From assembly GCA_036555725.1 (NCBI GenBank), contig DATBKU010000130.1:337965-401964 (forward strand): 64,000 nt of DNA, written 5' to 3'. Positions 7,762 to 15,587 of the stretch are shown here, one piece after another. Numbering within the stretch: position 1 is the first letter of the stretch; the number at the start of each line of letters is the position of its first letter. Under the pieces are notes generated by a model. That model did not search any database. It had not been told where the DNA came from and saw only the letters and a program-made list of their open reading frames with translations. This stretch comes from CALAED01 sp036555725 (GTDB lineage Bacteria > Actinomycetota > Actinomycetes > Streptosporangiales > Streptosporangiaceae). The translations under genes were made by a program, and so were the position numbers.

Positions 7762-9483
7762 TCAGGCGTTCTGCTGCTCCTGGTCGATGGCCGACAGCAG
7801 GTCGTCGGTCCCCGTGGCCTCGGCCACGGTGTGGGCCTGGATGTAGTAGCTCGCCGTGCCGCGTACGCTGCGCGCCCACGAAGACCACGCCCCGCCCCGG
7901 ACCGTACAGCTCAGGTTGACCTTCTTGCCGGAGCCCGAGCCCGCGCTCGCGCTGTCGGAGCAGGTGCCGAGCGTACGTCCGGTTCGGCTGCCGGCTGTGA
8001 TCTTGGCGAGCATGACGGCGCGTACGGGCGCGCTGCCGCCGATGGACACAGAGGTCGCCGACATCTTGATCGTGCAGCTGGACACGCCGCACCCGGTGTT
8101 CTTCAGCCCGTTGTTGATGAACCGGATGGACGGGTCGCGGGCGCCGCTGAGCGCCTTGACCTGGTCGCGCAGTTGCTGGAAGACGGTGGCCGCCTCGCCG
8201 GCCGAGACCTCGGTCACGTCGAACTGGTACGTGTCGGAGCCGGTGCCCACGATGCGCAGCAGCTTCGGCGGCTCGGAGGTGGACAGGTAGTACTCGGCGT
8301 CGGCCCCGGTGACCTTGACCGCCGGCGTGCCGTTGATGTCCTGGGGGGCGCCCGCGGGCTGGTACGAGCTGATGCCCTGCAGCGCCTGGACGATGGAACC
8401 GGCCGCGAGCACCTGCTTGACGTCGAGATTCAGCGCGGAGTCCGGCGCCTTCGACCATCGATTCGCGTAGTCCTCCGGGTTGGCGGTCACGCCACCCTGA
8501 CCGCGCCAGAACCCTTTTGGCGCCTTGAGGTAAGTCTTGCCGTCGACCGAAACGAGGGTGGCCTTGGACCCGCCCACGGTGATCGTGCCGGTCGCCGAAC
8601 CGGCCTTGGTGACCGTGAGCTGAGCCTGGAACTGGTCGCCGCCGGAGGAGAACGTGCCGCTGTACCGGAGGGCCGGAATGGCGCCGAGGTTCTGCGCCGC
8701 CTTGCCGGCCCGCGCCGCGCCGTTGTTGCCCGCGGCCGTGGTGTTGGTCGGGTTGGCCTTGTTGCCCTTGTCGTCGCCGGTCAGGCCGATCACCGCGAAC
8801 ACGATGACAAGGAGGACGACGATGCCGCCGGCGATACCGCCGATGAGGAGCGGTGTGTTGTTCCGCTGCCGCGGCGGACCGCCGGGGGCCGGCCAGGTGC
8901 CGGGAGTGGGCGACCCGCCGGGAGGTGCGCCGTACCCGCCGCCGGGCTGCTGGGCGCCATAGGTCCCGGGCTGCGGGGCGCCATAGGTCCCGGGCTGCTG
9001 TCCGTAGCCCGGCTGCTGGGCGCCGTACGCGCCGGGCTGCTGACCGTAACCGGGCTGCTGGGCGCCATACTCGCCGGGCTGTTGCTGTCCGCCGTAGCCA
9101 CCGGGCTGTTGCTGTCCGCCGTACCCGCCAGGCTGTTGCGCCCCATATCCGCCGGGAGCCGACCCTCCGTACTGGGATCCGTAATCGCCGGGCTGGGCGC
9201 CGTACGCGCCGGGAGAGCCGTACCCGCCCGGCTGCTGCCCGGAGCCGTAGCCGGGCTGCGATCCATAGCCGGGCTGCGGGGTGCCGTACCCGCCGGGCGG
9301 AGTGGACTCGCCCGGCGTGGCGTCGTCATTTCCCTCGGGACTTCCCTCGGACGACTGGCCGCCGGGCGCCTGCGCGCCGGGACCCATGGGCGATAGCCCG
9401 CCGGGCGGCGGATCACCGGCGTACGGGTCGTTGGGAGAGGCCCAGGCGGGGCCAGACTCCGGCTGGTCGTGCTCGTTACTCAT
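7762..9483 (-). CDS. Gly/Tyr/Gln/Pro-rich membrane-anchored protein with LolA-like exported domain
   Basis: 573 residues from the ATG at 9483, which has AAGGCGG upstream; an in-frame ATG at 9489 is too close to it. Residues about 1-215 are low-complexity cytoplasmic sequence built from repeats such as YGAQQPGYGQQPG and PGGYGGQQQ. One membrane helix follows (LLIGGIAGGIVVLLVIVFAVIGL, about 222-244). The exported part (about 260-573) first resembles actinobacterial LppX/LolA-like folds (YSGTFSSGGDQFQAQLTVTKAGSATGTI..., DGKTYLKAP). A second portion has paired cysteines (GCGVSSC, CSDSAS...LSC) that could form disulfides. It is divergent from nuoA. Function unknown; lipid or envelope related is a guess from the fold resemblance. 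Confidence 0.75.
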   Translation of the reverse strand: MSNEHDQPESGPAWASPNDPYAGDPPPGGLSPMGPGAQAPGGQSSEGSPEGNDDATPGESTPPGGYGTPQPGYGSQPGYGSGQQPGGYGSPGAYGAQPGDYGSQYGGSAPGGYGAQQPGGYGGQQQPGGYGGQQQPGEYGAQQPGYGQQPGAYGAQQPGYGQQPGTYGAPQPGTYGAQQPGGGYGAPPGGSPTPGTWPAPGGPPRQRNNTPLLIGGIAGGIVVLLVIVFAVIGLTGDDKGNKANPTNTTAAGNNGAARAGKAAQNLGAIPALRYSGTFSSGGDQFQAQLTVTKAGSATGTITVGGSKATLVSVDGKTYLKAPKGFWRGQGGVTANPEDYANRWSKAPDSALNLDVKQVLAAGSIVQALQGISSYQPAGAPQDINGTPAVKVTGADAEYYLSTSEPPKLLRIVGTGSDTYQFDVTEVSAGEAATVFQQLRDQVKALSGARDPSIRFINNGLKNTGCGVSSCTIKMSATSVSIGGSAPVRAVMLAKITAGSRTGRTLGTCSDSASAGSGSGKKVNLSCTVRGGAWSSWARSVRGTASYYIQAHTVAEATGTDDLLSAIDQEQQNA

Positions 9484-9592
9484 CGCCATCCGCCTTCAAC
9501 CTCATGACCCTGGTGTCGCGACCCTATGTTCAGCCGCGTGGTCCGACAAGACAGACGTTGCGGCGGGCCAAGCGGATCCCTCGGCACACGGT

Positions 9593-9598
9593 TACCCT
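9593..9598 (+). promoter_or_regulatory. Putative -10 of a leaderless nuoA transcript
   Basis: TACCCT matches the actinobacterial TANNNT -10 and lies six bases before the nuoA GTG at 9605. No Shine-Dalgarno sequence precedes that GTG, so transcription probably starts at or next to the start codon. No convincing -35 is seen. Confidence 0.5.
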
Positions 9599-9604
9599 GC
9601 ACTC

Positions 9605-9973
9605 GTGGGTTACTTCGGCTCATACGTCGTGGTCCTCGTGCTGATCCTCATCGGCGGCGGCATCGTGGCGGGTACCTTGGCGGCAAATCGGCTGTTCCGG
9701 CCAGCCCGGCCGACTCCGGACAAACTCACCACCTACGAGTGTGGTGTCGATCCGGTCGGCGAGGGGTGGGCGCAATCCCACGTGCGCTATTACGTCTTCA
9801 CCTATCTTTACGTAGTTTTCGCGGTCGACGCGGTGTTCCTCTTTCCCTGGGCCACGGTTTTCGCGGCCCCCGGGTTCGGTAGCACGACACTCGTCGAGAT
9901 GTTCATCTTCCTGGGCTTTCTCGCTGCCGGGCTGGCCTACGCCTGGAGAAAGGGTGTCCTTTCGTGGGTGTGA
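9605..9973 (+). CDS. nuoA: NADH-quinone oxidoreductase-like subunit A
   Basis: 122 residues from a GTG, with three predicted membrane helices (about 4-26, 60-84 and 92-115). The subunit A core is clear: KLTTYECGVDPVGEGWAQSHVRYYVFTYLYVVFAVDAVFLFPWA, which includes the conserved Cys loop between helices 1 and 2. NuoA sits at the joint between the membrane and peripheral arms. It is the first gene of a cluster that lacks nuoD, E, F and G, and it overlaps nuoB by 10 bp. A TACCCT element six bases upstream suggests a leaderless message. Confidence 0.95.
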   Translation: MGYFGSYVVVLVLILIGGGIVAGTLAANRLFRPARPTPDKLTTYECGVDPVGEGWAQSHVRYYVFTYLYVVFAVDAVFLFPWATVFAAPGFGSTTLVEMFIFLGFLAAGLAYAWRKGVLSWV

Positions 9974-10911
9974 CCGATCTGCCGGAGCCGCGCGTCGGGA
10001 CGTTGTCCAGGTTCGCCCCGAAGCCGATGAAGTTCGTCCTGAACTGGGGTCGGCGCTATTCGCTGTGGGTGTTCAACTTCGGCCTCGCCTGCTGCGCCAT
10101 CGAGTTCATCGCCACCTCGATGTCGCGGCACGACTTCATCCGGCTCGGCGTGATCCCGTTCGCACCGGGCCCGCGGCAGGCCGACCTGATGGTCGTGTCG
10201 GGCACGGTCTCCGACAAGATGGCCCCCGCGGTGAAACGGCTGTACGAGCAGATGCCCGAGCCCAAGTACGTCATCTCCTTCGGGGCCTGCTCCAACTGCG
10301 GCGGGCCGTACTGGGACTCCTACTGCGTGACCAAGGGCGTCGACCAGATCATCCCGGTGGATGTCTACGTGCCCGGCTGCCCGCCCCGCCCTGAGGCGCT
10401 GCTGCACGGCATCGTACGGCTGCAGGAGAAGATCGCCGCGGAGTCGCTGGGCGAGCGCTACCAAAACGCCGGCGAGTCGATCACGCCGGCGCCGGCGCCG
10501 CGCTTGATGGAGGCCACGGTCTTCCGCCGGCCGCTGCAGTCCCCGCCGCCCGTACCAGAGATGCTGCGGGAGGCCGACCAGCCCACCGAACAGATGCGGG
10601 CCGTCGGCACCCAGCCGCTGCCCGAGGTGCCGGACGAGGGCCAGCCCACCAAGGTGCTCGAGGCGGTGCCGGACGAGCCGGCGCAGGAGCCGCCCACGCA
10701 GCCCACTGAGGCGGCGGCTCAGGAACCCACCCAGGAGCTCCCGCCGGTCGAAGCCGAAGAGCCGCCGGAGGAGATCATCGACTCGTCGATCGTCCCCGGG
10801 TTCGGTGACGACGACGATGACGATGACGGCGAGGACGAAGCCGAATTCGAATACGAAGCCGAATTCGAATACGAAGCCGAAGCCGACGGCGACGGCGAGG
10901 AGCGCCGATGA
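9964..10911 (+). CDS. nuoB: NADH-quinone oxidoreductase-like subunit B with long acidic tail
   Basis: 315 residues from a GTG. The first ~175 are the NuoB core: Cys43-Cys44 in FGLACCAIEF, then FGACSNCGGPYWDSYC and PGCPPRPEAL, supplying the ligands of iron-sulfur cluster N2. The family is usually 160-190 residues. Here some 135 extra residues follow, first Pro/Glu-rich, then a run of aspartates (GFGDDDDDDDGEDE), then a duplicated EAEFEY unit. N2 hands electrons to quinone at the interface with NuoD, and no nuoD is present in the cluster. The 3' end overlaps nuoC by four bases (ATGA). Confidence 0.94.
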   Translation: MGVTDLPEPRVGTLSRFAPKPMKFVLNWGRRYSLWVFNFGLACCAIEFIATSMSRHDFIRLGVIPFAPGPRQADLMVVSGTVSDKMAPAVKRLYEQMPEPKYVISFGACSNCGGPYWDSYCVTKGVDQIIPVDVYVPGCPPRPEALLHGIVRLQEKIAAESLGERYQNAGESITPAPAPRLMEATVFRRPLQSPPPVPEMLREADQPTEQMRAVGTQPLPEVPDEGQPTKVLEAVPDEPAQEPPTQPTEAAAQEPTQELPPVEAEEPPEEIIDSSIVPGFGDDDDDDDGEDEAEFEYEAEFEYEAEADGDGEERR

Positions 10912-11834
10912 CGCCGGGCGAGCTGGCCGCCGCGTGGTCGGAGCGGTTCGGCGAGGCCGTCACGACGGCGGATACCTTCGGGGCCCTCACCGTCGAAGTG
11001 CCGCCCGAGACGTGGATCCCGGCGCTGACGTTCGCCCGCGACGACCTCGGCTGCGCCTTCTTCGACTGGCTGACCGGGGTCGACGAGCTCGCCGACGGAT
11101 TCGGGGTCGTCGCCCACGTCTACTCGCTGGAGGCCGGCCACCATCTGCTCGTACGGACGCGGGTGCCGCGCGAGGAGCCGGCCCTGCCGACCGCCACCGG
11201 CGTCTACCGCGGCGCGAACTGGCACGAGCGCGAGACGTACGAGATGTTCGGGGTGCTCTTCGACGGCCATCCCAACATGCGGTCCCTGCTACTGCCGGAC
11301 GGCTTCGAAGGGCACCCGCTCCGTAAGGAGTTCGTGCTGGCCGCCCGGGTCGCCAAGCCGTGGCCCGGGGCCAAGGAGCCGGGTGAGTCCAGTCACGGCG
11401 CCCCCAGCCGGCGTCGCATGCTGCCGCCCGGCGTCCCCGACGACTGGGGCCCCCAGGCCGCCGCGCCCGCCGCGGAACCCGCCGCCGGCGGCAGCCCCGA
11501 GCGCCCCGCTCGTACGGCCCGGACCGAGCGGCCCGCGCGCGGCGACGCCGCGGCCCGCGGTGGACGCACGGCCCCCGGTGACCGCCTGGCCCGCGAGGGC
11601 AGCGCGGCGCCCGAGGGCAGCGCGGCCCGCGGCAAACGCCCCGCCCGCGGTGGAGGCACGGCGCGCGGAGACCGCCCGGCCCGCGAGGACAGCGCGGCCC
11701 GCGAGGACAGCGCGGCGCCCGAGGACAGCGCGGCGCCCGAGGACAGCGCGGCCCCCGGCAAACGCCCGGCCCGCGGCAAACGCCCCGCCCGCGGCCGGCG
11801 GCCGCGCGGCGTGGAAGGCGGCGGCGATGCCTGA
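10908..11834 (+). CDS. nuoC: NADH-quinone oxidoreductase-like subunit C with repetitive basic tail
   Basis: 308 residues. Residues 1 to about 165 match the 30-kDa subunit: FFDWLTGVDEL, then the signature GANWHERETYEMFGVLFDGHPNMRSLLLPDGFEGHPLRKEF. The remaining ~140 residues are low-complexity and strongly basic, made of short repeats of the types PARG, GKRPARG and REDSAAPEDSAAP. The DNA repeats too, so slippage or unequal exchange probably shaped it. The protein ends without any NuoD (49-kDa) sequence, so this is not a NuoCD fusion. It overlaps nuoH by 8 bp. The basic tail faces the acidic tail of the adjacent subunit NuoB in charge, possibly a paired extension. Confidence 0.93.
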   Translation: MTPGELAAAWSERFGEAVTTADTFGALTVEVPPETWIPALTFARDDLGCAFFDWLTGVDELADGFGVVAHVYSLEAGHHLLVRTRVPREEPALPTATGVYRGANWHERETYEMFGVLFDGHPNMRSLLLPDGFEGHPLRKEFVLAARVAKPWPGAKEPGESSHGAPSRRRMLPPGVPDDWGPQAAAPAAEPAAGGSPERPARTARTERPARGDAAARGGRTAPGDRLAREGSAAPEGSAARGKRPARGGGTARGDRPAREDSAAREDSAAPEDSAAPEDSAAPGKRPARGKRPARGRRPRGVEGGGDA

Positions 11835-12792
11835 GTGGGTCGAGGTGGCCATCAAGCTGCTCCTCGTGGTCGGCGCCTTCGCCCTCTTCCCATTGCTGGT
11901 CGGGCAGGCCGAGCACAAGGTCATGGCGCACATGCAGAGCCGGCTGGGGCCGATGTACGCCGGCGGCTTCCACGGCTGGGCCCAGCTCATCGCCGACGGG
12001 GTGAAGTTCATCCAGAAGGAGGACGTCATTCCGGCCGCCGCGGACCGGCGGGTCTTCACGCTGGCGCCGGGGGTGGCGCTGGTGCCGTACCTGGTCGTCC
12101 TCGTCGTGGTGCCGGTCGGACCTGGCGACCAGGTCGCCCTCGCCCTCGACCTCGGGCTCTTCTTCGCGCTCGCCATGCTCGGCATCGCCGTGCTCGGTCC
12201 GATCATGGCCGGCTGGGCGAGCGCCAACAAATACAGCCTGCTCGGTGGCATGCGCGTGGCCGCCCAGCTGCTGTCGTACGAGCTGCCCATGGTGTTCGCG
12301 GCCTCGTCGGTGGCGATGGCGGCGGGCACCCTCTCGCTCCCCGGCATCGTGGAGGAGTGGCAGTGGTGGTGGCTGCCCTGGCAGGCCATCGGCGCCGTCG
12401 TCTTCTTCGTCGCCGGCCTGGCCGAGCTGCGCCGTCCACCGTTCGACATGCCGGTCGCCGACTCGGAGATCATCTTCGGTCCGTACACCGAATACACCGG
12501 TATGCGCTTCGGGCTGTTCCTGCTGGCCGAGTACGTCGGGATCGTCGTGCTCAGCGCCCTCACCACGGTGCTGTTCCTCGGCGGCTGGAAGGGTCCCTTC
12601 CTCAACACCGAGCTCGGCTGGCTGTGGACGCTGATCAAGGTGTTCGCGTTGTCGTTCGTGGTGATCTGGCTGCGCGTCAGCTACCCGCGCCTGCGCGAGG
12701 ATCAGCTGCAGAAACTCGCCTGGGCCGGCCTCGTCCCCCTCGCCCTCATCCAGCTCGCCCTCACCGGCGTCATCAAGATCGCCATCTCCTAA
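11827..12792 (+). CDS. nuoH: NADH-quinone oxidoreductase-like subunit H
   Basis: 321 residues from the ATG at 11827, polytopic with about eight helices. Family hallmarks include ERKVMAHMQ-like EHKVMAHMQSRLGP (about 31-44), GWAQLIADGVKF, SLLGGMRVAAQLLSYELPM and AELRRPPFDMPVADSEIIFGPYTEYTGMRF. NuoH forms the quinone channel and the membrane-arm contact with NuoB/NuoD. Its TAA stop (12790-12792) lies inside the CTAA target site of the IS element. The insertion duplicated these bases, so the reading frame is unchanged. Confidence 0.95.
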   Translation: MPEWVEVAIKLLLVVGAFALFPLLVGQAEHKVMAHMQSRLGPMYAGGFHGWAQLIADGVKFIQKEDVIPAAADRRVFTLAPGVALVPYLVVLVVVPVGPGDQVALALDLGLFFALAMLGIAVLGPIMAGWASANKYSLLGGMRVAAQLLSYELPMVFAASSVAMAAGTLSLPGIVEEWQWWWLPWQAIGAVVFFVAGLAELRRPPFDMPVADSEIIFGPYTEYTGMRFGLFLLAEYVGIVVLSALTTVLFLGGWKGPFLNTELGWLWTLIKVFALSFVVIWLRVSYPRLREDQLQKLAWAGLVPLALIQLALTGVIKIAIS

Positions 12793-14213
12793 TACTGCAA
12801 CGGCGCTTACGGTGGTTGGTGGCCTCGTCGCTGGTAGTGGCAGCGGCGGGCTTGGAATTGGCGTCGTCGGCGCCAGGTGGACCAGCCGAGTACGTGGCTG
12901 GGCGGATGGGACGGGGTGAGGAGCAGGGCGGCGAGCAGGCGCCGGACTTCTGCCACGGTGACCGGTATGAGTTCATGATCGCTGGTGTTCGGTGGTGGTT
13001 GTCCACAGCCGGTGGGTCCCCTTTTGAGGGGGTGCGGCGTCGGCGGCGTGTGCGGCCATCACCGCCAGGTAGGCGTGGGCCAGCATGGACAAGGTGATGT
13101 GCCGGTACCAGGCGGCGTAGTGGCGGGCCTGGTAGTGGTCCAGGCCAGCCTCGTTCTTGGCGGCGCCGAAGCATTCCTCGATCGCCCACCGCGTCCCGGC
13201 CACTGTGATCAGCTCATTCAAGGTGGTCCGGGCGGGTCCGTAGCAGACGTAGTAGGCGATCTCGCCGTCGGTGATCGACCGGCGGGCGAGCAACCAGCGG
13301 CCGCGCGCCGACGCTGGGCACCGCAGCGGGATGCGCGCCCAGTCGTAGATCCGCGGGCCGTGCGCGCCCTGCCCGCAGGAGCGGCGGCGCCACGCCCCGG
13401 GCGGCAGCGCGGCGACCAGCTCGTCGACCTGGGAGGCGGCGGTGGCGCAGGGCGCGGGGACAGTGTCGTTGCATTTGGTGGCCACCACGTAGAACACATC
13501 GGACTCTTCCAGCCACGCCCGCAGCGCCTTGACCTGCCCGTAGGCCTCATCGCCGGTGAACCAGCGGAACGGGACGCCGGCGTCGATCGCCCGCTCCAGC
13601 ATCCGCCGGGCCTGCTCTGGCTTGGTCGCGAACTCCACCTCATCGCCGATCCCGGCGGCCCGGCACCTGGCGCGGTCCTCGGTCCACGACTTCGGCAGAT
13701 ACAGCTCCCGATCGATCAACGCCCGGCCGCGCGCCGAGGCGTAGGCCAGGAAGGTGCCGATCTGGCAGTTCTCCGTCCGGCCCGCCGTCCCGGAGTACTG
13801 CCGCTGCACGCCCGCCGACCTGGTGCCCTTCTTCAGGAACCCGGTGTCGTCGGCGATCAGCACCGCCCGCTCATCCCCCAGCTGCTCCACCACGTAATCG
13901 CGCACGTCATCGCGTACCGCGCCGGCGTCCCAGCCGGCTTTCCGCAACAACCGCTGCATCCCATCCGGAGACACTTCACCGGCATGCTCGGCCAGCGTCC
14001 AGCCGTTCTTGCGCTCCAGACCGGCCAACAACCCCCGCACATAGGCCAACGCCCGCGCCCGCGGCTCAGCCCGCCCGAACCGCGGGCCCACCCGATCATG
14101 CAACTCCCGCAGACCGGCAGCGCACCGTGCGACATCAATGCCACTCACGGAAACCACAGACTGGCCCGAGCGGCAAGATCACGCCACCAGACACGCCAAG
14201 TGCCGTTGCAGTA
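12793..14213. mobile_element. IS701-family insertion sequence, complete ends
   Basis: 1421 bp bounded by 16-bp terminal inverted repeats, TACTGCAACGGCGCTT at 12793-12808 and its complement (one mismatch) at 14198-14213. It is flanked by the 4-bp direct repeat CTAA (12789-12792 and 14214-14217), the target-site length and YTAR-like choice of the IS701 family. Removing the element and one CTAA restores nuoH-TAA followed 5 bp later by the convergent stop of the hairpin-helix gene. The one encoded transposase is on the minus strand and looks frameshifted. Confidence 0.92.
12807..14157 (-). pseudogene. IS701-family transposase with a +1 frameshift near its C-terminus
   Basis: An uninterrupted frame runs from the GTG at 14157 to a TGA at 12973 (394 residues). 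It has the DDE nuclease landmarks DDTGFLKKG (first Asp), WFTGDEAYG (second) and RWAIEECFGAAKNEAGLDHYQ (the Glu region). The usual IS701 C-terminus, ELIPVTVAEVRRLLAALLL followed by WSTWRRRRQFQARRCHYQRR, is present but in the +1 frame, closing with TAA at 12807. The frames switch in or near the homopolymer-rich CCCCCTCAAAAGGGG (plus-strand about 13015-13031). An indel, a sequencing error or a programmed shift are all possible. The clean ends and target duplication imply a recent insertion. Confidence 0.8.
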
Positions 14214-14222
14214 CTAAGCGGG

Positions 14223-14936
14223 CTACGGCAGGAAGATGCCGTACTCGGAGAGGCCAGGGACGACGTCCGGGGGGAGCTCGGCGACCAGGGCGAGCTCTTC
14301 GGCGGACACGAAGGTGCCCTGCTCGGAGCGGAGTCGGACGATCCGCTCCACCAGCTCGTCGGTCATGCCCGGCAGCAGGGCCAGCACCTGCGACGGGGCG
14401 TGGTTGACGTCGACGAGCCCACCGTCGTCGTACACGCGCGGCAGGTCGGGGCGGCCGATGCAGAGGTCGAGGGCCAGGCCGGGGTCGTCGGTGACGAGCT
14501 TGCGGGCCTCGGCGCGCAGCACCCGGCGGTACTTCGCGACGTCGACCGCGTGCTGGTTGAGCCGGTCGCGGGCCGTTCGCGACGGGAAGAGCGCGGGCCG
14601 GGCGACGAAGGCGTGCACGCTGCCCACAATCCACGTGATCATCAGCAGCAGGGCGCCGAGCGGCGGGATCGCGGCCAGGAGGGCGAGCGAGGCGCCGGAG
14701 GCCACGGCGTAGCCGGCCCCGATGACGCCGAGCCGCGCCGAGCCGTGCCGCGCGGCGACGTACACGAACGCGGGCGATGTGCCGAACCCGCACGTCAGCA
14801 GGGGGATGAAGGCCCACCCGACGCCGTCCGGCTCGCTGCGCGGCACCGGGACGATCGGCGGGGGCAGCGGTGAGACCGGCCGCCATCCCGTCGGGTACGG
14901 CGGCCGTTCGAGGGGCTCTGGGGCCGGCCCGGCCAT
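14223..14936 (-). CDS. Membrane protein with C-terminal helix-hairpin-helix (ComEA-like) motif
   Basis: 237 residues from the ATG at 14936. A TACCAT element sits six bases upstream, so the message is probably leaderless. A Pro-rich start leads into hydrophobic segments (about 42-110) forming several membrane helices. A charged central part follows (DRLNQHAVDVAKYRRVLRAEARKLV). The C-terminus VDVNHAPSQVLALLPGMTDELVERIVRLRSEQGTF is a double helix-hairpin-helix of the ComEA type, normally DNA-binding. It lies on the opposite strand between nuoH and nuoI and splits the nuo cluster. It is not IS cargo because the IS ends 10 bp away. Function unknown. Confidence 0.85.
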   Translation of the reverse strand: MAGPAPEPLERPPYPTGWRPVSPLPPPIVPVPRSEPDGVGWAFIPLLTCGFGTSPAFVYVAARHGSARLGVIGAGYAVASGASLALLAAIPPLGALLLMITWIVGSVHAFVARPALFPSRTARDRLNQHAVDVAKYRRVLRAEARKLVTDDPGLALDLCIGRPDLPRVYDDGGLVDVNHAPSQVLALLPGMTDELVERIVRLRSEQGTFVSAEELALVAELPPDVVPGLSEYGIFLP

Positions 14937-15027
14937 ACGAGGATGGTAAGCAAGGTTCACGCCATTTGGATGCCCGAGGGGCTGGGTCAGTTCCGCCGGG
15001 CCGCGCCGTACGCAATCATGTTGTGCC

Positions 15028-15540
15028 ATGGCACGGCTTCCAGGCGGCGGCCTCGCCAAGGGATTGGCCGTCACGTTGCGCACGATGACCCGGCGCTCGA
15101 TCACGCGGCAGTACCCCGAGGTGGAGCCCGACCTGCCGCCCCGCAGCCGGGGTGTGATCGCGTTGTTCGAGGAGAACTGCACGGTCTGCATGCTGTGCGC
15201 TCGCGAGTGTCCCGACTGGTGCATCTATATCGACTCGCACAAGGAGACGCTGCCCGCGCCGCCAGGGGGCGGACGGGCTCGCACCCGCAACGTGCTGGAC
15301 CGGTTCGCCATCGACTTCGCGCTGTGTATGTACTGCGGGATCTGCATCGATGTCTGCCCGTTCGACGCCCTGTTCTGGTCCCCGGAGTTCGAGTACGCCG
15401 AGCACGACATCAACGAGCTGACGCACGAGAAGGAGCGGCTGCGCGAGTGGATGTGGACGGTCCCGCCGCCGCCCGCGTACGAGTCCGGCGCCGACACCCC
15501 GAAGGAAGTCGCCGCCGCCCAGAAGGCGGTCGACCAGTGA
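15028..15540 (+). CDS. nuoI: NADH-quinone oxidoreductase-like subunit I
   Basis: 170 residues with two eight-iron ferredoxin motifs, CTVCMLCARECPDWCIYI and CMYCGICIDVCPFDAL, that bind clusters N6a and N6b. The amphipathic N-terminus GLAKGLAVTLRTMTRRSITRQYP matches the family. It would carry electrons between the input module and NuoB. In the absence of nuoE, F and G it is the most exposed candidate entry point for ferredoxin electrons (inference). The ATG lacks a clear ribosome-binding site. Since the upstream gene is convergent, this half of the cluster must have its own promoter within 14937-15027. Confidence 0.95.
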   Translation: MARLPGGGLAKGLAVTLRTMTRRSITRQYPEVEPDLPPRSRGVIALFEENCTVCMLCARECPDWCIYIDSHKETLPAPPGGGRARTRNVLDRFAIDFALCMYCGICIDVCPFDALFWSPEFEYAEHDINELTHEKERLREWMWTVPPPPAYESGADTPKEVAAAQKAVDQ

Positions 15541-15587
15541 GCGCGCCGCGCCTCAAGCGTGCCGAGGCTGCGCGGGGGGCGCAGTGA
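15537..15587 (+). CDS. Candidate 16-residue spacer mini-ORF between nuoI and nuoJ
   Basis: The GTG overlaps the nuoI stop (GTGA), and its own TGA overlaps the nuoJ GTG (GTGA). It reads VSAPRLKRAEAARGAQ, and the GGGGGG of the nuoJ ribosome-binding site lies in its last codons. A similar mini-ORF with the same ends (VS...ERGAQ) occupies the nuoK-nuoL gap. Its likely role is passing ribosomes along the operon; the peptide may have no function. Confidence 0.35.
   Translation: MSAPRLKRAEAARGAQ

Noticed and set aside
10800..10900. Possible frameshift producing the acidic NuoB tail
   Set aside because: The tail runs in frame to a stop that overlaps nuoC by ATGA, and the other frames give no NuoB-like ending.
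12793..14213. Hairpin-helix gene at 14223 as cargo of the IS element
   Set aside because: The terminal repeats and CTAA duplication place the gene wholly outside the element.
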